From contig CAJOKJ010000010.1 of NCBI GenBank assembly GCA_905235155.1, positions 1 through 64,000 of the forward strand: a DNA stretch of 64,000 bases, in the 5' to 3' direction. Of this stretch, positions 26,017-34,267 are shown in pieces. Each line of letters starts with the position of its first letter. Within the stretch, counting starts at the first letter, position 1. Origin of the DNA: Candidatus Gastranaerophilales bacterium (GTDB lineage: Bacteria > Cyanobacteriota > Vampirovibrionia > Gastranaerophilales > Gastranaerophilaceae). Under the pieces are notes generated by a model, which was given only the letters and a program-made list of their open reading frames with translations, was not told where the DNA came from and searched no databases. The translations under genes and the position numbers were made by a program.

Positions 26017-26972
26017 TGTTTTTTGAAAATGTAAAAAAAAGCAAACTTTTAATAGAACAACATTTTCATGGTGCTTATGGTGTTGATTTTTCTTGTTGCG
26101 ATGAGAAAGAAGTTTTAGAGTTATCAAAAATACTTTTAAAACACGGTATTGGAGGTTTTTTCCCTACTCTTGCAACTGATAACATCAAAAATATAAAAAA
26201 ACAAATAAAAATCTTTAAATCTGCAAGTGAACATCAAACATCAGATATGGCAAAAATTTTGGGTGTCCATTTAGAAGGTATTTTTCTTAATCCCGAAAAA
26301 AAAGGTATCCACGATGAAACTCAATTTTTAAAATTATCTGTTACTAATTTCAAAAAAATAGAAGACAATTTCATTAAAATTGTAACTCTTGCACCTGAAC
26401 TGGATAAAAATTTTAGATTAACAAAATATTTAAAATCAAAAGGAATAAAAGTTCAAGCAGGGCACTGTATCGGAGGAGATTTAACTGAATGTGACGGAAC
26501 AACACACACATTCAATGCAATGAGTCCAATTTCTCACAGAGGAAAATCAACTGCTCTTTCTGCATTAATTAATGATAATTTATATACGGAAATAATCGCA
26601 GACGGAATACATTTAAGCGATGATATTATTAAGCTTATACTAAAAACAAAACCTGAGAATAAAATCATTTTGGTTTCTGACTGCCTGCCGATTACAAACA
26701 GCAAACATAAAGAAATGGTATTTTGCAATAAAACTATTTTCTATGACGGTAAAAAAGCGACGGATAAAAACGGTACTCTTGCAGGTAGTACAACACTACT
26801 TGACAGCATAGTTAAAAGACTATTAGATAATGATATAAACGCACTTAAATTTATTGAGAATGTCTACAATTATCACAACATCAAAATTGAAGGTGCAGTT
26901 TGGTGGAATGACAAAAATCAAATTATAGCAGTCGAAAAAGATAACCAAGTTTTGTACAAAGAAAAGAGATAA
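26016..26972 (+). CDS. nagA: N-acetylglucosamine-6-phosphate deacetylase
   Basis: A 318-residue amidohydrolase, somewhat shorter than the usual 380, starting directly at the metal-binding HxH region (EQHFHGAYGVDF) without the N-terminal beta-sandwich. Other NagA signatures are VHLEGIFLNPEKKG, AGHCIGG, THTFNAMSPISHR, ADGIHLS and VSDCLPIT, which hold the metal ligands and catalytic aspartate. It would deacetylate GlcNAc-6-P from amino-sugar or wall recycling. Its ATG shares a base with the murE stop, so the two are coupled. Confidence 0.9.
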   Translation: MFFENVKKSKLLIEQHFHGAYGVDFSCCDEKEVLELSKILLKHGIGGFFPTLATDNIKNIKKQIKIFKSASEHQTSDMAKILGVHLEGIFLNPEKKGIHDETQFLKLSVTNFKKIEDNFIKIVTLAPELDKNFRLTKYLKSKGIKVQAGHCIGGDLTECDGTTHTFNAMSPISHRGKSTALSALINDNLYTEIIADGIHLSDDIIKLILKTKPENKIILVSDCLPITNSKHKEMVFCNKTIFYDGKKATDKNGTLAGSTTLLDSIVKRLLDNDINALKFIENVYNYHNIKIEGAVWWNDKNQIIAVEKDNQVLYKEKR

Positions 26973-26974
26973 AT

Positions 26975-27205
26975 ATGGAAAACCACAATAATAATAGAAT
27001 ACAAAGTGCAACCGGTCAAAATAATTATCAAAAAAACATTTATAGTAAAAAATACTACATAACATTTTTTACTATAATGCTTGCGTCTTTTATATTTATA
27101 TTTTGGATTTGTAATTACACGATTCTAAAAGAATTATTCCAAATAATTACTCTAATGGCACTATCCATAGCAATTGCAGAATATACAACAAAAAAATATT
27201 TATAA
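26975..27205 (+). CDS. Small two-helix membrane protein
   Basis: A 76-residue protein with a polar, asparagine-rich N-terminus (about 28 residues) and two hydrophobic helices (YYITFFTIMLASFIFIFWIC and LFQIITLMALSIAIAEYT). It begins two bases after the nagA stop with AAAGAGAT upstream, so it is the last gene of the wall operon. No family is recognised. Confidence 0.7.
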   Translation: MENHNNNRIQSATGQNNYQKNIYSKKYYITFFTIMLASFIFIFWICNYTILKELFQIITLMALSIAIAEYTTKKYL

Positions 27206-27217
27206 AACACAAAAACA

Positions 27218-27245
27218 GGTCGACTAATAATAAAATCAGTCGACC
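27218..27245 (-). terminator. Terminator between convergent operons
   Basis: GGTCGACT and AGTCGACC form a perfect 8-bp stem with a 12-nt loop. On the reverse strand it is followed by TGTTTTTGTGTTTT, so it terminates lysS best; it may also stop the forward wall operon. Confidence 0.75.
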
Positions 27246-27260
27246 AAATTTCCAATTATG

Positions 27261-28769
27261 CTATTTTGAAATATTTTTCATTGTAGGAAATGCAATAACA
27301 TCACGTATAGTTTGAGAATCCGTTAATAACATAACCAATCTATCAATACCCATACCCATACCGCCTGTTGGAGGCATACCGTATTCTAGGGCTTCAATAA
27401 AGTCTTCATCAATTTCCATAGCTTCATCATCACCATTTGCTTTTGCAAGTGCTTGTGCTTCAAATCTTGCACGTTGGTCAATTGGATCGGTTAATTCTGA
27501 GAACGCATTTGCAATTTCCCAACCATTTACACGAGTTTCAAAACGCTCTGTTAAACGTTTATTATCTCTATGAACTTTTGCAAGCGGTGATATTTCAAGA
27601 GGATAATCAGTAATATGAACAGGTTGAATTAAACTTGGTTCAACTTTTTCTTCAAATACTTTATCTATAACTTTGCCCCAACTGTCGCAATCTTCTGTAT
27701 TAACGCCAATTGATTTTGCAAGTTCATGAGCAGCCTGTGCAGTATCACAAGTATTAAAATCAGCACCTGTATATTCTTGGACTGCACCCAGCATAGTCTT
27801 TCTGTCCCACGGAGGAGTTAAATCTATTTCATTTTCCCCATATTTAATTTTTGTTGTACCCAAAACTTCTTGTGCTACAAATGCAACCATATTTTCCGTT
27901 AATTCCATCATATCATTATAGTCAGCGTATGCTTGATATAACTCAATCATTGTAAATTCAGGATTATGACGTGTATCAATACCTTCGTTTCTAAAGCATT
28001 TACCAATTTCATAAACTTTTTCTGATACTCCACCAACAATTAATCTTTTCAAATATAATTCAAGAGCAATTCTCATTGTCATATCCATATCAAGAGCGTT
28101 ATGGTGAGTGTTAAAAGGTCTTGCATTAGCACCTGAAGCTACTGTTTGCAAAATTGGTGTTTCAACTTCCAAGTATCCTTTTTTCGCTAAAAATTCTCTT
28201 ATTTTTGATATTATTAAACTTCTTTTTCTAAAAGTATCTCTTGTTTCTTCATTTACAATCAAATCAACATAACGTTGTCTGTATTTAGTTTCAACATCTG
28301 TCAAACCATGAAATTTTTCAGGTAATGGCAATAAGGCTTTACATAAAACAGTATATTCTGTGGCTTTTATTGATAATTCTCCACGTGGAGTTCTTCTTAT
28401 AGTGCCTTTAAACCCAACAATATCACCTACATCAACCAATTTTAACATTTTAAAATTATCTTCACCAACATTTTGTTTGTGAGTGAAAATTTGAATTTTA
28501 CCTGTATCATCTTGCAAATCAATAAACATACCTGTATTTCTCATTGCCATAACACGACCGGCAACAGAATATTCATCTTCAGTTTCTTCACCTGCCGGAA
28601 GGTCTTTATATTTATCCTGCAACTCTGAAGCAGTTGCTGTTTTTTCGTACTTATAAGGATACGGATTAATACCTTTGTCCGCAAAATCTGTTAATTTTTG
28701 AACCCTAGCCTGTCTAATGTTTTCTTTTGGTGAAATTGAATCTTTGTTTTTGTTTTCTTCTTGTGTCAT
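27261..28769 (-). CDS. lysS: Lysyl-tRNA synthetase (class II)
   Basis: A 502-residue protein with an N-terminal OB-fold anticodon-binding domain (VAGRVMAMRNTGMFIDLQD) and the class II core: motif 1 with the VETPILQ strand, motif 2 (FRNEGIDTRHNPEFTMIELY) and motif 3 (GMGIDRLVMLLT). It charges tRNA-Lys. About 35 residues at the N-terminus are charged and unstructured. It lies 32 nt downstream of PBP1A on the same strand. Confidence 0.97.
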   Translation of the reverse strand: MTQEENKNKDSISPKENIRQARVQKLTDFADKGINPYPYKYEKTATASELQDKYKDLPAGEETEDEYSVAGRVMAMRNTGMFIDLQDDTGKIQIFTHKQNVGEDNFKMLKLVDVGDIVGFKGTIRRTPRGELSIKATEYTVLCKALLPLPEKFHGLTDVETKYRQRYVDLIVNEETRDTFRKRSLIISKIREFLAKKGYLEVETPILQTVASGANARPFNTHHNALDMDMTMRIALELYLKRLIVGGVSEKVYEIGKCFRNEGIDTRHNPEFTMIELYQAYADYNDMMELTENMVAFVAQEVLGTTKIKYGENEIDLTPPWDRKTMLGAVQEYTGADFNTCDTAQAAHELAKSIGVNTEDCDSWGKVIDKVFEEKVEPSLIQPVHITDYPLEISPLAKVHRDNKRLTERFETRVNGWEIANAFSELTDPIDQRARFEAQALAKANGDDEAMEIDEDFIEALEYGMPPTGGMGMGIDRLVMLLTDSQTIRDVIAFPTMKNISK

Positions 28770-28801
28770 AATATCTTCCTTTTTATTTATAATTTTTTAT
28801 T

Positions 28802-30964
28802 TTAAAATGGTTTTGCCATTGGTACAGGTGCCATTTTTGACTGTTCTTGCACCTCTTGTTGTTGAGGCATTTCTATTTTTATAGGCTTAACTTCAACTTT
28901 TGGTGCCGCTTTTTTAAGCTCTTTTTTTAATTTTGATGAAATTTCTGTTTGTTGCGTTACAGGCAACATAGTTTCTTCGTTGTCAAAATTTGGAGTTTCA
29001 TCAGGGGCTGTTGAATTTTCTTGATTTGCATTTTCTTCTTTTTCAAAAGTTCTTTGTGCATTTTCAGGAGAAATAATAATCGGTGATGATTTTGCTCTGA
29101 ATGCTTTTAATTCAACAGGAGGATAATTAAAATCGTTACTGCCATAAGGTGCTGTTGCAACTTTCATAACATCCTTCCAAATAAGTGCAGGAACCGTACC
29201 ACCGGTTAAATTACCCATTTTTGAGTTATCGTCATTACCAACCCAAACCCCTGTTACGATATCAGGAGTATAGCCAAAGAAAGTAGCATCTTTTGAATCA
29301 TCCGTAGTACCTGTTTTAACCGCAGCCGGTTTACCAATATTAGCTGCAACACCGGTACCGCTTATAATAACCGTTTTCATCATAGCGGTCATCGCTGCTG
29401 CTGTTTCTATCGCCATTACCTTAGTTGATTTTGCTTTTGGTGCGGTATAAATCACTTTACCTCTTGAAGTTTCAATACTTTCAACGGCATAAGGCTCAAT
29501 TCTGTAACCGCCGTTAGAAAATACTCCATAGGCTCTTGTTATTTCAAATAATTTCACACCATTAGAACCCAAAGCAATAGTATAATCATATTCCAAAGGT
29601 GTTGTAATACCCATAACTCTTGCCAGCTGAATAACAGGTCTTATTCCAACATATTCAATTAATCTTGCCGCACAAACATTTGATGACACCATTAAAGCAG
29701 TATATAACGGTATTTCACCTCTATATTTGTTACCATAATTTCTTGGAGCCCAATTGCCTATTTTAACCGGCATATCTTGCACCATATCATTTGGAGTTAA
29801 ACCTTTTTCTATTGCTGCGGCATAAACAAACGGTTTAAATGCAGAACCCGGAGGTCTTATAGCTTGAGTTACACGATCAAATTGAGATTTTGTGTAATCT
29901 TTACCGCCTGCGTATGCTAAAATCTTACCGTTTGTCGTATTATAAGAAAATACTGCTGCTTGTTGGTTATCACCTTTTAGACCCCAACTGTTCAGATTTT
30001 TCACAATAGCATCATTTACTGCTAATTGAGTTTTATAATCAAGTGTTGTAACAATTTTATATCCGCCTTGAGAAATATCTGTTTCGTCAAAACCTAATTT
30101 CTCAAGTTCATTCATCACATAATCACAAAAATATGGTGCCTTATTAAAGGTATATAATTGAGGCAAAGAACTTAATTTTATTTTTTCGTGTTTTGCCATT
30201 TTATATTCATCTCTTGTTATATAACGCATTTTATACATGCGTTTAAGAACCTGATTTCTACGTTGTTGTGCTTTTTTAATATCGTTAAACGGAGAATAAA
30301 CAGAAGGTGCTTGCGGAAGACCCGCAATTAACGCTATTTCAGAAAGTGATAACTCGTTTATGTGCTTATTAAAGTAAATTTGAGCCGCACCTTCTACTCC
30401 ATAAGCACCCGAACCTAAATATACATTATTAAGATACATTTCCAAAATTTTATCTTTTGATATTGTTTTTTCAATTCTTGCTGCAATTACAAATTCTTTA
30501 ATCTTACGGTTAAATGTTTTTTCGTTTGATAAGAACAAAATCCTTGAAAGCTGCTGAGTTATAGTACTTGCACCCTGAACAACACGACCGGCAACAACAT
30601 TTGCAACAATCGAACGAGCCAAACCAATTAAATCATAACCGTCGTGATGATAAAAGTTCTTATCTTCGGTTGCAATAATTGCTTTAATAAGTGTATCCGG
30701 AATCTCGTCTAATTCTACTTTTTTAAATGTGTATGCGGTAAAAGTTTTTATAATTTCACCGTCTGATGAATAAAATTTTGTAATAATATTCGGTTTAAAT
30801 TCTTCCAAATTACTTATTGGCGGTAACGTCATAAGATATAATTTAAAAGATACTACCGCTGCTACAATAATCGCAATACCTACACTTGTCAAATATGCTA
30901 TCGTTGAGCGTAATTTTTGATTTTTTGCTTTTTTTATTTGTTTTGGAACTATAAAATTATACAT
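28802..30964 (-). CDS. Class A penicillin-binding protein (PBP1A-like)
   Basis: A 720-residue bifunctional peptidoglycan synthase. After a basic tail and one transmembrane helix (IAYLTSVGIAIIVAAVVSFKLYL) comes a GT51 glycosyltransferase with the catalytic-Glu motif ATEDKNFYHHDGYD and GASTITQQLSR. The transpeptidase carries SxxK (RPPGSAFKPF), SxN (SSNVCA) and KTGT (VKTGTTDD). A roughly 90-residue Pro/Glu/Gln-rich C-terminal tail lies outside the membrane. AAGGTAAA precedes the ATG. It is divergent from the YkgJ-like gene. Confidence 0.95.
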   Translation of the reverse strand: MYNFIVPKQIKKAKNQKLRSTIAYLTSVGIAIIVAAVVSFKLYLMTLPPISNLEEFKPNIITKFYSSDGEIIKTFTAYTFKKVELDEIPDTLIKAIIATEDKNFYHHDGYDLIGLARSIVANVVAGRVVQGASTITQQLSRILFLSNEKTFNRKIKEFVIAARIEKTISKDKILEMYLNNVYLGSGAYGVEGAAQIYFNKHINELSLSEIALIAGLPQAPSVYSPFNDIKKAQQRRNQVLKRMYKMRYITRDEYKMAKHEKIKLSSLPQLYTFNKAPYFCDYVMNELEKLGFDETDISQGGYKIVTTLDYKTQLAVNDAIVKNLNSWGLKGDNQQAAVFSYNTTNGKILAYAGGKDYTKSQFDRVTQAIRPPGSAFKPFVYAAAIEKGLTPNDMVQDMPVKIGNWAPRNYGNKYRGEIPLYTALMVSSNVCAARLIEYVGIRPVIQLARVMGITTPLEYDYTIALGSNGVKLFEITRAYGVFSNGGYRIEPYAVESIETSRGKVIYTAPKAKSTKVMAIETAAAMTAMMKTVIISGTGVAANIGKPAAVKTGTTDDSKDATFFGYTPDIVTGVWVGNDDNSKMGNLTGGTVPALIWKDVMKVATAPYGSNDFNYPPVELKAFRAKSSPIIISPENAQRTFEKEENANQENSTAPDETPNFDNEETMLPVTQQTEISSKLKKELKKAAPKVEVKPIKIEMPQQQEVQEQSKMAPVPMAKPF

Positions 30965-31032
30965 TTTACCTTGCCTTAAATTCTTATTCCTCTATAATAT
31001 AATTATTGTATAAAAAACTTAATTGTAAACAC

Positions 31033-31422
31033 ATGCCAGACTTTATTGTATCAATTATAAATGAAATTCGCTCTTACTTCGTACCTGAAAGATTAACGTA
31101 CGAAATAACCGGAGAATGCAAAAAATGCGGAAAATGCTGTAATTATATGTACAGCATTGATACCTATACAGAACAAGAATTTAAATTTATGCAATTTTTA
31201 TTCCCTTCATATCGAAGATTTTACATAAAAGGGAAAGATGAAGAAGGCCGACTTATTTTTGCGTGTAAACTTGTATCACCGGAAGGACTTTGTACTGTTT
31301 ATGACAAAAGACTTCCGATGTGTAGAAAATATCCTGCAAAACGGGTTCGGTTTTATGCAAAACTTCCTGAAGGATGCGGATATACTATTCATAAAAAAGA
31401 CTTTAAGGACTATTTGAAATAA
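31033..31422 (+). CDS. YkgJ-family cysteine-cluster protein
   Basis: A 129-residue protein whose ECKKCGKCCNYMY start and later CKLVSPEGLCTVYDKRLPMCRKYP reproduce the YkgJ (CxxCxxCC ... C ... C) zinc/iron-chelating fold. The function of the family is unknown. ATG 31033 is chosen. An in-frame TTG at 31006 lies 7 nt after TATAAT and could be an alternative leaderless start. A second YkgJ-like gene is at 59844-60377. Confidence 0.85.
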   Translation: MPDFIVSIINEIRSYFVPERLTYEITGECKKCGKCCNYMYSIDTYTEQEFKFMQFLFPSYRRFYIKGKDEEGRLIFACKLVSPEGLCTVYDKRLPMCRKYPAKRVRFYAKLPEGCGYTIHKKDFKDYLK

Positions 31423-31459
31423 AAAACGATATAATATATAATCAAATTGGGGGTATGAT

Positions 31460-32671
31460 TTGAAATTAAAAACAATTTACATAAATTTATTGCTTATATT
31501 TATATTATCGGCAGTGCAAAATGTTTACGCAGCCGAACCGATTTTAAATGTAATACTTCCGTCAAGCAGCTATATTGACATACCTGATAACCATTGGGCA
31601 TACACAGAAATAAAAGAATTGCAAATACTTGGTGTCATGAAAGGCTATCCTGACGGGAAATTCAGACCGGATAATACAATCACCAGAGAAGAATTTGCAA
31701 CAGCAGCAATAAAAGCTTTAAAACTTGATGATTATGTTGTAATTGATACGCTAAAATTTGATGATTTTGTTGAAAATGATTGGGCTTGGGATTACGTACA
31801 GAATGCGTATTACTTCGGATTACTGACACCTCCCAGAATGGATAAAGACGGCTATTACCTATTCCGACCGGAAGACAGCATAACAAGAGGTCACGCATTC
31901 ACAATTGCTGTAAATGCTTTAAAAACCATGCCTATTACCGAGAAAAAAGCTAAAGCCGTTTTAGAATACGCTTATGACGATTTTTATAATGTTCCAAAAC
32001 ATTTTCTTATTCCGTTCGCAAAATGTCAGCTTCTTGATATGCTGGTTACAGACCCTAGAAAACATTTAAGAAAATTAGACTACGATAAACCTATAACAAG
32101 AGCTGAAACTGCTGTTTTGCTATACAATATGCTTGAAGAAGCAAAAATTAATCCTAACGAAAAAATCAAAAAAGCAATGGATAAAAAGAAAGTTGCACAA
32201 GGACACATTTTAACAGATGCATATATGGAAGATGATGTTATTGCAGTAATACCAAAAGGAACTGTTTTGCCACTTATTGTTACAGAAAGTTTTGCTTCAA
32301 AAAAAGCCTTTAAAGGTGAAAAATATACAGCACTTGTACCTAAAAACTTTATCCATGAAAACAAATATTTACTGCTTCCGAGCGGAACAAAATTTTATGG
32401 ACATATAAAAGAAGCTAAAAGAGGGATTCCTTTATTTAGAAACGGTATATTAATTTTTGAAAACGATAATATTGTTGTTAAAAGACAGCCTGCGGTTAGA
32501 GTTGAAGGTGTTGCAACACTAAAAAATCTTTTAACTGATACAAGATTTAGAAGAATTTTTAAAGGCGAAAATTTAGAAATAGACAGAGGTGATTTTCTGC
32601 AAATGGAATTATTGCAGGATATAAAAATAGATGTTACAACAGGAAAAATATTAAAATTGAATGATTTATAA
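31460..32671 (+). CDS. S-layer homology (SLH) domain protein
   Basis: A 403-residue exported protein. The signal peptide is KLKTIYINLLLIFILSAV, cut near VYAAEP. Three SLH repeats follow: DIPDNHWAYTEIKELQILGV with PDGKFRPDNTITREEF, DFVENDWAWDYVQNAYYFGL with FRPEDSITRGHA, and a divergent third ending KPITRAETAVLLYNML. A beta-rich C-terminal domain (IPKGTVLPLIVTESF, LLLPSGTKFYGHIKEA) resembles those of SLH/porin-associated envelope proteins. SLH domains bind pyruvylated wall polymer, and csaB is in this window. The start is TTG behind GGGGGTATGAT. Confidence 0.9.
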   Translation: MKLKTIYINLLLIFILSAVQNVYAAEPILNVILPSSSYIDIPDNHWAYTEIKELQILGVMKGYPDGKFRPDNTITREEFATAAIKALKLDDYVVIDTLKFDDFVENDWAWDYVQNAYYFGLLTPPRMDKDGYYLFRPEDSITRGHAFTIAVNALKTMPITEKKAKAVLEYAYDDFYNVPKHFLIPFAKCQLLDMLVTDPRKHLRKLDYDKPITRAETAVLLYNMLEEAKINPNEKIKKAMDKKKVAQGHILTDAYMEDDVIAVIPKGTVLPLIVTESFASKKAFKGEKYTALVPKNFIHENKYLLLPSGTKFYGHIKEAKRGIPLFRNGILIFENDNIVVKRQPAVRVEGVATLKNLLTDTRFRRIFKGENLEIDRGDFLQMELLQDIKIDVTTGKILKLNDL

Positions 32672-32673
32672 CT

Positions 32674-32704
32674 AAAAAGCGGAATAATTAATATTCCGCT
32701 TTTT
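32674..32704. terminator. Bidirectional terminator
   Basis: AAAAGCGGAATA and TATTCCGCTTTT form a 12-bp or longer stem with a 4-nt loop, with A-run and T-run on either side. It separates the SLH gene from the convergent Spy-like gene. Confidence 0.9.
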
Positions 32705-32711
32705 GATTGTT

Positions 32712-33239
32712 TTATTTTTCAAATTGAGGTCTATCCTTTGGTGCACCAACAGATTTATCAAAGAAATCTCTTTTTTTTACGTGTTCTTGTTTAATTTTTT
32801 CTAATTCTGCTTTTTGTTCCTTTGTTAATATTGACTCAAATGACTTACGGTTTTCTTCCATAATTTTATGTTTTTGGTCTTTTAAAGCCTTAATTTCTTT
32901 GTTTAATTTTATTAATTCGGGATTTGAATCTTCATATTGTTTTATTAATTCAAATTTAGCTTTATGTTTTTCTTGAAGCTGCTTTCTTATTGGCTCCATT
33001 TTTACTCTATCTTTTTCTCTTTGTTTTTCAATTTTTGCTTTTTGTGCATCAGTTAAATTTAATCTTTTTTCAAAATTAACAGGTGGACGTTTGTGATGCA
33101 TTTTTCTTGGATACATTTGACCTTCTTGTTTTACTTTACATTTTGTACAATCAGAGTTTTTTGCTGTTGTTTCTGCTGCTAAAACTGTTGTTGTTGATAT
33201 TGCCAATATTGCTGTTAAAATTAAAACTTTTTTTATCAT
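32712..33239 (-). CDS. Spy/CpxP-like periplasmic LTxxQ protein
   Basis: The real start is ATG 33239, behind AAAGGAAA, giving 175 residues with a signal peptide (IKKVLILTAILAISTTTVLA). The mature part has a CxxC (SDCTKCK), a long charged helix (RLNLTDAQKAKIEKQREKDR) containing an LTxxQ-type motif, and a second LTKEQKAEL. This is the pattern of Spy/CpxP-family periplasmic chaperones or metal sensors. It is 20 nt downstream of the ECF sigma gene, the place where an envelope-stress sensor or effector is expected. Confidence 0.8.
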   Translation of the reverse strand: MIKKVLILTAILAISTTTVLAAETTAKNSDCTKCKVKQEGQMYPRKMHHKRPPVNFEKRLNLTDAQKAKIEKQREKDRVKMEPIRKQLQEKHKAKFELIKQYEDSNPELIKLNKEIKALKDQKHKIMEENRKSFESILTKEQKAELEKIKQEHVKKRDFFDKSVGAPKDRPQFEK

Positions 33240-33259
33240 AATAAATTTCCTTTCTTTGC

Positions 33260-33757
33260 TTAGAACAAATCTGCCAAAAGATTTGCCAATTCCTGCTTTG
33301 CTGTAAATAATCTTGATTTTACCGTGCCAATAGGACAATTTAATGCTTGTGCAATATATTCATAACTAAGCCCGTCTATTTCGTACATCATAATTACTTC
33401 TCTAAGTTTTGGCTTTAGCGAATTAATTGCCTTGACTATTCTTTTTTGCCTTTCCTTTCTGATAAATGCAGATTCCGGATTATCCGATTTATCTTTTATT
33501 TCATTTACTTTATTTTCATCTGAACAAGAATTATCTTGCATTTTCTTTGATGAAGATTTTAGGTAATCTTTTGAAAAATTTTTCGCAATTGTACCTATCC
33601 AACCTGTAAATTTGCCTTGTTCTTCATAGAGGTCAGATTTTTGCCAAACTTTGATATAAACTTCTTGTTCTATATCTTCGTTTTCTTGCTTTGTTATTAA
33701 TCTGATAATGTTTTTAACATTATTTTGATTGTTTTTTATTATCTTCTTTAAATCCAT
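33260..33757 (-). CDS. ECF-type RNA polymerase sigma factor
   Basis: A 165-residue sigma-70-family protein with region 2 (NIIRLITKQENEDIEQEVYIKVWQ, TGWIGTIAKNFSKDYL) and region 4 (LKPKLREVIMMYEIDGLSYEYIAQALNCPIGTVKSRLF), lacking regions 1 and 3 as in ECF factors. Its ATG shares one base with the stop of the upstream zinc-finger anti-sigma gene. An ECF-like promoter stands before the operon, suggesting autoregulation. Confidence 0.93.
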   Translation of the reverse strand: MDLKKIIKNNQNNVKNIIRLITKQENEDIEQEVYIKVWQKSDLYEEQGKFTGWIGTIAKNFSKDYLKSSSKKMQDNSCSDENKVNEIKDKSDNPESAFIRKERQKRIVKAINSLKPKLREVIMMYEIDGLSYEYIAQALNCPIGTVKSRLFTAKQELANLLADLF

Positions 33758-34113
33758 TAATTTAAACTTATCAATCCATAATTATCTATTGGCATACCAT
33801 ATTCATTTGTTAAATCAGTTGTTTCGCTATAATTATATGCAGTAGATGAAGAAATATGCCCTAATTGAGTAAAATATCCTATCAACAAGCCTGCAAACAG
33901 TCCAACAAACAAAATACAAGCGACTTTCAAACGTGCAAAACTTTTTTTTCGCTGCTGAACATAATATGGCTTTACTTCCTGCAATAATTCGGAAACTTTA
34001 TCCATTTTTTCTTTTTCAGCCGCACAATCAGAGCACTCTTTTATATGTTCTTCAAGTTCAGCCTCATCTCTAAATAAGTATAAACTTTTAAATTTTGTAC
34101 ATTTTTCTTTCAT
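33757..34113 (-). CDS. Anti-sigma factor with zinc-finger (zf-HC2-like) domain
   Basis: A 118-residue single-pass membrane protein. The cytosolic part has HIKECSDC, the HxxxCxxC zinc motif of anti-sigma factors. A transmembrane helix (LKVACILFVGLFAGLLIGYF) follows, then about 35 periplasmic residues. It is coupled by a one-base overlap to the ECF sigma gene it should sequester. AAAGGA precedes the ATG. The order anti-sigma, sigma, Spy-like makes a compact envelope-stress unit. Confidence 0.85.
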   Translation of the reverse strand: MKEKCTKFKSLYLFRDEAELEEHIKECSDCAAEKEKMDKVSELLQEVKPYYVQQRKKSFARLKVACILFVGLFAGLLIGYFTQLGHISSSTAYNYSETTDLTNEYGMPIDNYGLISLN

Positions 34114-34136
34114 AATTTTATCCTTTACATGAGTAT

Positions 34137-34160
34137 AACGATTTAAAAAAAAATTTGTTC
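34137..34160 (-). promoter_or_regulatory. Candidate ECF-sigma promoter of the anti-sigma/sigma operon
   Basis: Reading leftwards, TGAAC (ending at 34157), a 16-nt A/T-only spacer and CGTT (34140-34137) match the GAAC-N16/17-CGT(C/T) layout of ECF promoters. The predicted start lies about 15-20 nt before the anti-sigma ATG. Autoregulation is inferred; a sigma-70-like TATACT overlaps it. Confidence 0.5.
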
Positions 34161-34171
34161 ATTTTTAAATT

Positions 34172-34229
34172 AAAAAGATTAAGTTTTGTTAAGTGTATTT
34201 ATAGCACTTAAAATGCAATTAATCTTTTT
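34172..34229 (+). terminator. Nested hairpin with T-run upstream of the NSS transporter
   Basis: An outer stem AAAAAGATTAA (34172-34182) / TTAATCTTTTT (34219-34229) encloses an inner stem TTAAGTG/CACTTAA and ends in a T-run. It lies about 40 nt before the transporter ATG, so it may be an attenuator, or a terminator for read-through entering this divergent region. Confidence 0.5.
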
Positions 34230-34267
34230 TATGCTACTATTAGTGTAATAAGATAAAGGAAAGAGTT

